Assembly (NCBI GenBank): GCA_934045075.1 | Contig: OW203727.1 | Span: forward strand, 23,077,311-23,141,310 | Direction of reading: 5' to 3' | DNA: 64,000 bases | Source of the DNA: Yponomeuta sedellus | Taxonomy: Eukaryota > Arthropoda > Insecta > Lepidoptera > Yponomeutidae | Part shown: one piece after another, positions 57,200 to 64,000 of the stretch | Position numbering within the stretch: position 1 is the stretch's first letter | How the letters are laid out: each line of letters begins with the position of its first letter | Program-made: the position numbers and the translations under genes | The notes under the pieces: generated by a model | Seen by the model: the letters and a program-made list of their open reading frames with translations, nothing else | Told to the model about the DNA's origin: nothing | The model's database searches: none

Positions 57200-57395
57200 A
57201 AACCAATTTTTAGAGGCTAAATATTCCACCCATGCCGGGATTCAAACCCGCGACCTCTGGCTATCCATGCCTATCCGTATCTGGCACGGATAGCCAGAGG
57301 TCGCGTGTTCAAATCCCGGCATGGGTAGAATTTTTAGCCTATAAAATTTGTTTTTAAAATTGTCCTTAGCACGGGTTAGTGCATTAAAAATTATA
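57200..57395. mobile_element. Foldback tRNA-like palindrome, 196 bp
   Basis: Target-site duplication taatctatttca at 57188-57199 and 57396-57407. Inverted tRNA-like halves meet near 57270-57280, followed by the family tail. Confidence 0.85.
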
Positions 57396-58124
57396 TAATC
57401 TATTTCACCCAATGCGGCGCGGGTTAGTCTTCTTCCTCTTCTTGAGTTCTTTTTTCAGTGCCCCTCCCCTCCAAATGTCAGTTCTGCACATTTTTCTCTT
57501 CTCTTTGCCAAGCAAACCTAGATCTTCGATGCTGGGAATCATCCTACAGCCCTGCAATTGCGAGTTGTTCAGTGAGCTTAAAATTCATTTCGATTAGCTC
57601 GTTCGAGGCGCTGGGCCCGCTTAGGTGCTCGTCATTTTTAATAACACCTTTATACTAAATAAATATGAATCTGACACGTTCTGGCCTTAGCGTTGCTGTA
57701 ATAATTGTAACTGAACAGTTATTAACTAAAATTTCTTTTGAAATAAGTCCGCTTTTGCATGTAATTTTTATTACAAACCTGTTATTTAAGTTGTATTTTT
57801 TATTGTGCGATAAAGTGTAACAAACAAACAGTTCTGGAACGCGCACTTTAATGATTCTATGAAAAAAATACACACCCAACAAAATGTTTCACGGCCATCT
57901 CAGGAACACCATGCTACCTAAGATGACAGATGGGTTGATTGCTTCAAGATGTTTATTCAAATGTACATACAGAAGTGGTCTGTGCCAAACTGCATAACAG
58001 TTTTTTGTCAGATGCTCCTGGTCTTACATTAATTATATTACTGTTTTAATGTTAGGTATAAACACTAAAAGATATTTGACATTCCTTACACACTCGTCAT
58101 CGGGTCATCCGGTTCAGAATAAGC

Positions 58125-58288
58125 TCTTCTTCTTCTTCTTCAGGCTATATTAGTCCACTGCTGGACATAGCCCTCCCCTAATGAGCGCCATAGCGCAAGG
58201 TTGTACCATCATTGGGGGGTTATGCCCATAATCCCCACGCTGGGCATGCGGGTTGGGGATCGCAGTTTGGTGGAATTGTACTGCAGGA
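58125..58288 (-). repeat. RTE-class LINE 3' end with (CTT)n tail
   Basis: The cttcttcttcttcttcaggc tail is followed by the same family sequence up to actgcag. Confidence 0.65.
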
Positions 58289-58784
58289 TAAGCTCACTCT
58301 TCCGATTCGGTTACAGTGTTCAAAAGTCATGGTGAAGTAAATAAAGGAACAAACAACCCTGAAACCATACCGCTCGTTTAAAGGCAGTCGTGTATAAAGA
58401 CAGGTAATAAAACGCCATCTTCACGGCGATTCCAAAAAATTGCTCAAAAGTGGTACACCTTCGTTTCAAGGCCACGTTATAGTGACGTGCGATGAAAACG
58501 AGAGTAAAGCGAGATGAAAGTGAGAGTGAATCCAGTGCACGAGGCCGCGAGACCTGTAACGATAACGAAAGTAACGATGCGGTCGAATGTAAGACGCTTT
58601 TACGTTGCCACTTAGCATAGTGACCTGATTGCTTCGTTATCAACCCTTTATATGTTTTATAATTTACATATATGTACTTTTTATCGTAGGTAAGTAATTA
58701 TAGATAAGTAATTATATTGTTAGATAAGTAATTATATTGTCGCACTCTTGCTATTTGGTATCAATATAATATATTTTCGATTTA

Positions 58785-58965
58785 ATTATGTACATGCACG
58801 TACCGACTATATTCGTCGTGCAATCCACTCCATCCAAAGGTTGTCTGGAAGAGATCGCTCTTAGCGATAAGACCGCCAATTGTATAACATTATAACATTA
58901 CTTAGATTTAAGAAATCGTGGTGGTATTCTTTTTTCTGGTAGTGCAATAAAGTGTTTTCTATCTA
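58785..58965 (+). repeat. LINE 3' UTR
   Basis: gtacatgcacgtaccgacta, gtctggaagagatcgctctt, and aataaagtgttttctatcta at the end. Confidence 0.6.
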
Positions 58966-59153
58966 TGGCCCCCACTGCTGGGGCACGGGTCTCTTCCTGT
59001 ATCCCAGGAAGGTTTGGCCATACTCCACCACGGGGGCCAAGTCCGGGTTGGTGGAGGATTGTAAGACGGTGGCGGGCCGTACTTATCATGCCCATAAGAC
59101 CTCTGACATGGCTTAACAACTGCCATTACATGAGAGCTGGCGCCAACGTGACC
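58960..59153 (-). repeat. 5S-derived SINE, 3' part
   Basis: Same 3' module as the full copies, up to tgccattacatgagagctgg. Confidence 0.65.
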
Positions 59154-59234
59154 TGATTGCTGGCGAGATATTTTCTTGTATGCACCCAAATTGGATGTTA
59201 TGGTTGTAGGGTCTAAAATTAAAACGTAGTTATA

Positions 59235-59272
59235 TAAAATTGTCCATAGCACGGGTTAGTGCATTAAAAATA
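59235..59272. repeat. Foldback-family tail fragment
   Basis: Only the tail ATTGTCC-TAGCACGGGTTAGTGCATTAAAAATAAAA is present. Confidence 0.6.
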
Positions 59273-59504
59273 AAAGAGTATAGGTATAAATAAACTGTTT
59301 TACCTTTAGATGGAGCCTGGACGAGTTTAGACTAAGCGGAAAAACTTAAAAAAAGTGTAGGAAAGGACAGCAAACCAAGCGGATCATTCAGTGTTATAAC
59401 AATTTTGTCAGAGGTTCCGCACATTGAATTATTTCTAATTCCAATTACGTGGGAAGGGTTTTAGTGCATTTCATATTTCCAGCCTTGATACGATACATAA
59501 TGCA

Positions 59505-59765
59505 CTGTAGGGCACACGCCTTCTCTCAGAGAGAGAGTAAGGACTTGATCACCACGCGTGCCCACCGCGGGTTGGCAACTTCAAGCGCTGAGGTACGTTT
59601 ACATCTCAGACACTCAGGTTTCCTCACGGTGTGAGGGAATCCTCACCGTTAGCGAGTGGTGTTGCTACTATAAATTCACAAATGTATTTGACTTAGAAGT
59701 TATAAAAAAAGTCCTTGGTACATGCCGAGATTCGAACCCACCACCAAAGAATGAGAAGCCGACGT
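59505..59765 (-). repeat. SINE type E, minus copy
   Basis: gcacacgccttctctcagag, tgcccaccgcgggttggc, and gagattcgaacccaccacc at the head. Confidence 0.7.
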
Positions 59766-60304
59766 AGCTTTGACTATAGTAGTTTTGATATGATTAGGTT
59801 AATGTTATACACTATTAGTTACTATTATCTGTCGTCCAATCTTCATTTAAAATCAACGAACTATTGTTTCCAACAACAAAGAAACAATCCCAACAAAAGC
59901 ACAACGTTGCAAGAGATTTTTTGCGCTCGCTTCAAAACTCTTCGGCAAAATGTCGATGACCTATGACAGAGTTTAGTGAAGGTCACTGCGTTCGCCATTG
60001 TTGGAAGCAATCGAAAGGTTTTTATGGCCAAATTTACGTTTAACCTACAGTATTTTACAGAGACTTAATGGCTTGTTACTATAGGTCATATTTAACGAGT
60101 TTGAAGATTATATCTTCCGAAATTTCACACAATTATTATTATTTATATATTTATTCACTTTAAACAATGCAAGATTACAATATCAATAGTTTGCCAAACT
60201 GCTAATGCAGTTTATCGGCAAGCTCTTGGTAACAGTTCTTTTTATCTTACTAAATTAACATTATCTTCTACACAACTAAAATTATCCATAATAATATTTT
60301 ATGT

Positions 60305-60778
60305 CTACAGACTACTTAACAGAAAACGCTTAAGCATATTTTTAAATTGTGCTTTTCTGAGGTGCTTATTACATAATTCCTCTGGGAGGCTTTTGTAAAT
60401 TGCAGGTACCAAACAATTACTTAGCCTAGATCCATAATAATTTGAGTATTTAGGTATTGCAAATTTGACCTGTTTTCGTTTAGTGCTACGCGTTGGATAG
60501 CTTTGGCTCCACCGTTTTAAAAGGCCCGACTTGCCGAAAGTTTCAATCGCAATTTCATATTTAATTTTTTTTTCAATAGGCATGATTTTACAAATTTTGA
60601 AAAGCTGTTCATAATTATCTTTACATTTATTTTTTATATTATTAGCAACTAAGCATTTGAGAAATCTTATTTGTAGTTTTTTGATTTCGTTTAAATAGGT
60701 AGGAAAGGTGCAGCCATAACTAGCCAGCCCGTAGCCTATCACAGATTCAACAAGTGCATGATAAATGCATTACATGCA
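60305..60778 (-). pseudogene. Non-LTR retrotransposon RT C-terminal fragment
   Basis: An open frame of about 157 codons starts inside a domain (IYHALVESVIGYGLASYG) and reads EIKKLQIRFLKCLVANN, ending KNMLKRFLLSSL. It fits the thumb/C-terminal part of jockey/CR1-like reverse transcriptases (Y-ALV-S---YG). A stop lies just upstream at about 60780. A 3' UTR with a TAAATAA-type tail follows on minus to about 60130. The copy is 5'-truncated and dead. Confidence 0.65.
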
Positions 60779-60994
60779 ATACAAAAAATGCCAAAGGAAC
60801 AAATTTTATAGAAAAAATTCCTAAGAGGTTGCGGAATCCACTACAGACAAGTTTGTCAAGAATCAAGAAAAGTGAGGAAAAGAAAGAGTGATTTATTCCC
60901 GTAACTCCGTATATTTTCCGGCTACGCTAGGTAGGAGACCCCGACTCAATTAATGGTATTAGTGATTGAGGACTTCCAGAAGTACATACAACCT

Positions 60995-61080
60995 TATGCC
61001 TGCATCCCAGAGGGGTAGGCAGAGACCAGGGACTGCCACTGACAGATCACCTTCGCTTCATTAACGTTCATAAGTTCAGA
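60995..61080 (-). repeat. LINE pol C-terminal/3' fragment
   Basis: The minus frame reads MNVNEAKVICQWQSLVSAY, then PSG; an internal deletion removes the DRGK part. Confidence 0.5.
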
Positions 61081-61524
61081 AGTGTAATATAATATTTCTT
61101 TAAAACGCTGCACGGTGCAGAATTGAGGAGGTCTTGAGGTAAGATACCCGTGCCCTAGTAGCGGGGACATATAAAGGTTGATATCGATAGAATGTTGGTG
61201 CACTATAGTACCCCAAGTAATATCAGCTGCTCTATCTGCTTCAATCTAAAATCTACTTGTAGTTTCCAAAGGAGGTTGAAAGGATCGTTCCAGTTACCAA
61301 GGGAAAGGAGTCTAGCCTTACGTAACTTGGCTTGGAATGCGCTTTGTGTTTATTGAAGCGTTAACTTTATATTATCGGGTCCCTACGAATGTTGATCGGT
61401 CGTTTCGGTCGGCCGGTTTGGTTCTCACAAAGTACTGGGCTCGCGGGCTCTGCAGAATCAATTTCTTGGACAATTTAACTTATCAAACCAAATACCTATG
61501 GGATGTATTAGCAAAGGGCAAGTT

Positions 61525-61625
61525 TTAGCAAAAAGTACCCAAAACCGGCGTGCGTGCACCCAACGACTAATGAACGTTGATGAAGAAAAAGTGGTCTGTC
61601 AGGATCATGGCATGAAAGTCTCTGG
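61525..61625 (+). repeat. LINE pol C-terminal/3' fragment
   Basis: aaaaccggcgtgcgtgcacc then gaacgttgatgaag; diverged. Confidence 0.45.
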
Positions 61626-62108
61626 CCTCTATCGTTCTAAAGCTATGAGTAACTAAAGTTGTTGCCAAACATAAACTCTAATTAGAGTACTTTAGAGTAC
61701 TGCGCATTTTAGTAAAACCCTCTGTGTGGGCTCTTTGCTTTATATTTTATCGTACCCAAAATCAGTCGGTCCAATTTCATTTTTTCCGTGGAGTAACAAT
61801 TTCTTATCATGCACTGTTTCGGAAGTATAATATAGAAGGTGCACATGAGATTGCAAAAGGGCCACTTCAAGTAGACAATACATGTTACGTTACATAGTTT
61901 GCTCAACATTTCAATGTCATTGTTACAATATAGCTTTGGACTGTTGTTTAAATTACTTCATTAATATATGTAGTCCAATTAATACCAGTTTAATTGCTTT
62001 TTATGTTGAATAACAAATTTTGATGTTGAAACCAATGTCATTTATTCTGGAAGTGTAAACTTCTCTAGACGCACTTTTACTGAACAATAAACTTTACGGT
62101 TATACTCA

Positions 62109-62410
62109 GATCGGTGACGCTGAATCCGACATATTCGGCTCGCAGTTGATTGGTGACGCTGAATCGGATACACTTAGCTCTAGTCGATCGGTGACGCTGA
62201 ATTGGTAATACTCGGCTCTAGTCAATCGTTGACCCTGAATCCGACATACTCGGCTCTAGTTGATCAGTGACGCTGAATCCGACATACTCGGCTCTAGTCG
62301 ATCGGTGACGTTTAACCGGACATACTCGGCTCCAGTTAGTCGGAGTCGCTGAGTCGTACATAATCGGCTACAGTCAGTTGTTGATACGGAATCGCCTAGA
62401 ATTCGGCCCC
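62109..62410. repeat. Minisatellite, 38-bp period, about eight copies
   Basis: The unit begins gatcggtgacgctgaatccg and ends actcggctctagtc. Starts fall at about 62109, 62148, 62186, 62224, 62262, 62300, 62338 and 62376. The copies diverge towards the right. 38 is not a multiple of three, so it is not a coding repeat. Confidence 0.85.
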
Positions 62411-62414
62411 ACTC

Positions 62415-63090
62415 ATCATTAAAATTCTAAAAATCAAGCAAATTTCTACGTCTGTCGTGTCTTATATTTGTATACTTTTTGTGTACTCACTAATTAAAAT
62501 AAATAAATAGAAATTAGTTCTTAAATGTAACTGTCAAGTTTGTAAAAAATTGTTTATAATTTGTACAACCTATCGGCTGGAAGAGCGAATTCTTCCTAAT
62601 ACGGGTGTAAACTTAAAAGGAGGATTCGACCCTATCATTGTTACCAGTGTTATAAATAAATAATTTAGAATTTTTGAATTTAAATTTTGAATAAGCACAC
62701 GCCCCCATTTTTATTTTGGGATCTAATTCAAAAAGGAATATAATTCTTACTTCATATTATGAAGAAACGATCATTCCATAAACGCATATCATGTTCAGAT
62801 TAAGGTCAACATTTTCTCCGATTCCGATGAAGAGATAAAAAAAATTGCTAAGCTTTGGAAATCTCTCCGAATCGAAGGTCAGAATAATATTTGTTTAACC
62901 AGCAAGGTTTGTTATTGACCCGCGAAAATATGACACCGTGTTCGCGTTACATAACGACTGCAATAATGACAAAGTTCAAATTAAATAGGGTAAGGTGATA
63001 TTAAAATGTCCGTGTGCAATGATTCGGCACATCTCTTTAGTCGTCTTTTTCATTGAAGTAATTCCTTGCATATTTATTGAGTATTTCGAT
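62415..63090. other. No gene; possible LTR-like end
   Basis: cttcctaatacgggtgtaaa to ggaggattcgaccctatc resembles the 3' region of an LTR (compare 34425-34560), but no second copy or primer site was found. Confidence 0.25.
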
Positions 63091-63094
63091 ATTG

Positions 63095-63210
63095 ATATTA
63101 ACCCTTGTATGTTCCCACTGATGGGCACGGGTTTCTTCCTATATCGCAGGAAGGTTAGGTCATACTCCACCGCGGAGGCCAAGTCCGGGTTGGTGGAGAA
63201 GGATTGAGTA
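63095..63210 (-). repeat. 5S-derived SINE, 3' part
   Basis: 3' module with gtatgttcccactgatgg, tcgcaggaagg and ggccaagtccgggttgg. Confidence 0.65.
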
Positions 63211-63306
63211 TTAATTGATAAAACAAATTACCATCATTATTATTTAATCCATTAGCCTTCTCTCCCCATAAACTGGAAATGTGGGCTCTATTAACAGTCA
63301 TCAATT

Positions 63307-63502
63307 TTAAAAAACATAATATTTAGAGGCTAAAAATTCCACCCATGCCGGGATTCGAACCCGCGACCTCTGGCTATCCGTGCCAGCGTTTTTTCCAACT
63401 GAGCTAATGGGCGACTCACCGGCATCAGTGACCTTTTGAACCTCTTTACAATATTCACTGTATTACGTATCTTAGCACGGGTTAGTGCATTAAAAATAAT
63501 AT
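63307..63502 (-). mobile_element. Foldback-family tRNA-like element, 196 bp
   Basis: Target-site duplication agtcatcaatt at 63296-63306 and 63503-63513. Antisense head and leader, then the tail TTAGCACGGGTTAGTGCATT. Confidence 0.8.
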
Positions 63503-64000
63503 AGTCATCAATTCTTTTTCTTTTCTTTACGGAGCTTGGAGGTACTGGCAATTTTATCTATGGCCCGTAGCAAGAATAAGAATATTTATTGTGTGCATAG
63601 ACATGGCTTACACAAAACTTAACAGATACCTAAGGAACCTAGGTAAGGAACCTACTTGCCTAGCAAGAATATTAGATTTTTTTTTAAAATAAATGCTTGG
63701 CCTTAACTAGGAACCATTTCTTGCAACCTTTCCATCGCGACCGTGATCTCAGAGTAACCTGCGTCCTCATAACATTATAGAGACATGTCGTCTGCCCTTT
63801 ACCTAAAGACAGATAGCCGCAACATGCTAGCACGTAGTGGCTTTTATCGACAGCGACATAAGTGTCAGTTTGGTAACAGGTGATTTTGAGGTATTTCTGA
63901 CTATCTGTCAGTTGCTACTGCAATTAACAGGTCTACACAAAAATGTGGATTTTTTCATATCTCCAAGGTACCTACCGCAGATCACTCTTATAATTGATTC

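Overview
This is nuclear DNA from an insect, most likely a moth or butterfly. The evidence is AT-rich sequence, short exons in long introns, an insect-type angiotensin-converting-enzyme (ACE/Ance) gene, a PYPV-rich cuticle-type secreted protein, and repeats typical of Lepidoptera (RTE-class tails coding EAYVQQWT, Helitron-like ends in CTAGT, tRNA-headed SINEs, a Penelope-like remnant, a mariner). There is no bacterial or viral gene context. The species cannot be named from the sequence.

Region 1 (about 3.1-28.9 kb, plus strand): eight consecutive ACE exons at 3086-3241, 4731-4971, 5230-5312, 5952-6158, 7216-7385, 8015-8139, 24103-24346 and 28767-28865. They join in frame to about 442 residues, without a stop. 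The exons for the signal peptide and N-terminus, and for the last third of the peptidase, were not found and presumably lie outside the window or across a very long intron. The zinc site (HEMAH plus the downstream Glu) is intact, but the residue matching His353 of human testis ACE is Gln. Intron 7 starts with GC instead of GT. Exon 7 lies between inverted copies of a Penelope-like terminal sequence.

Region 2 (31.3-33.3 kb, minus strand): a complete two-exon gene for a 399-residue secreted protein made of PYPV/VPV repeats, with a TATA box, a first exon coding only MKLL, and a candidate poly(A) signal. If the ACE gene continues to the right, this gene is nested in its intron on the opposite strand.

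Region 3 (about 33.4-64 kb) and the large introns hold no host gene that I can support. They are a dense, nested repeat landscape: a foldback tRNA-like retroposon family with about 17 loci, many with 8-14 bp target-site duplications and several forming perfect head-to-head palindromes; a 5S-rRNA-derived SINE family; at least four other tRNA-headed SINE families; LINE 3' remnants (RTE-like and jockey-like); solo LTRs; a mariner deletion derivative with 198-bp inverted arms; several MITE-like foldbacks; a 38-bp minisatellite; and a recent 293-bp tandem duplication.

The most novel-looking item is the foldback tRNA-like family. Its ends are constant while its inside varies from an 80-bp stub to a 579-bp inverted/tandem composite, and the composites carry their own target-site duplications. 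They therefore appear to have moved as units whose RNA would fold into long hairpins. Family names used here are descriptive and mine.
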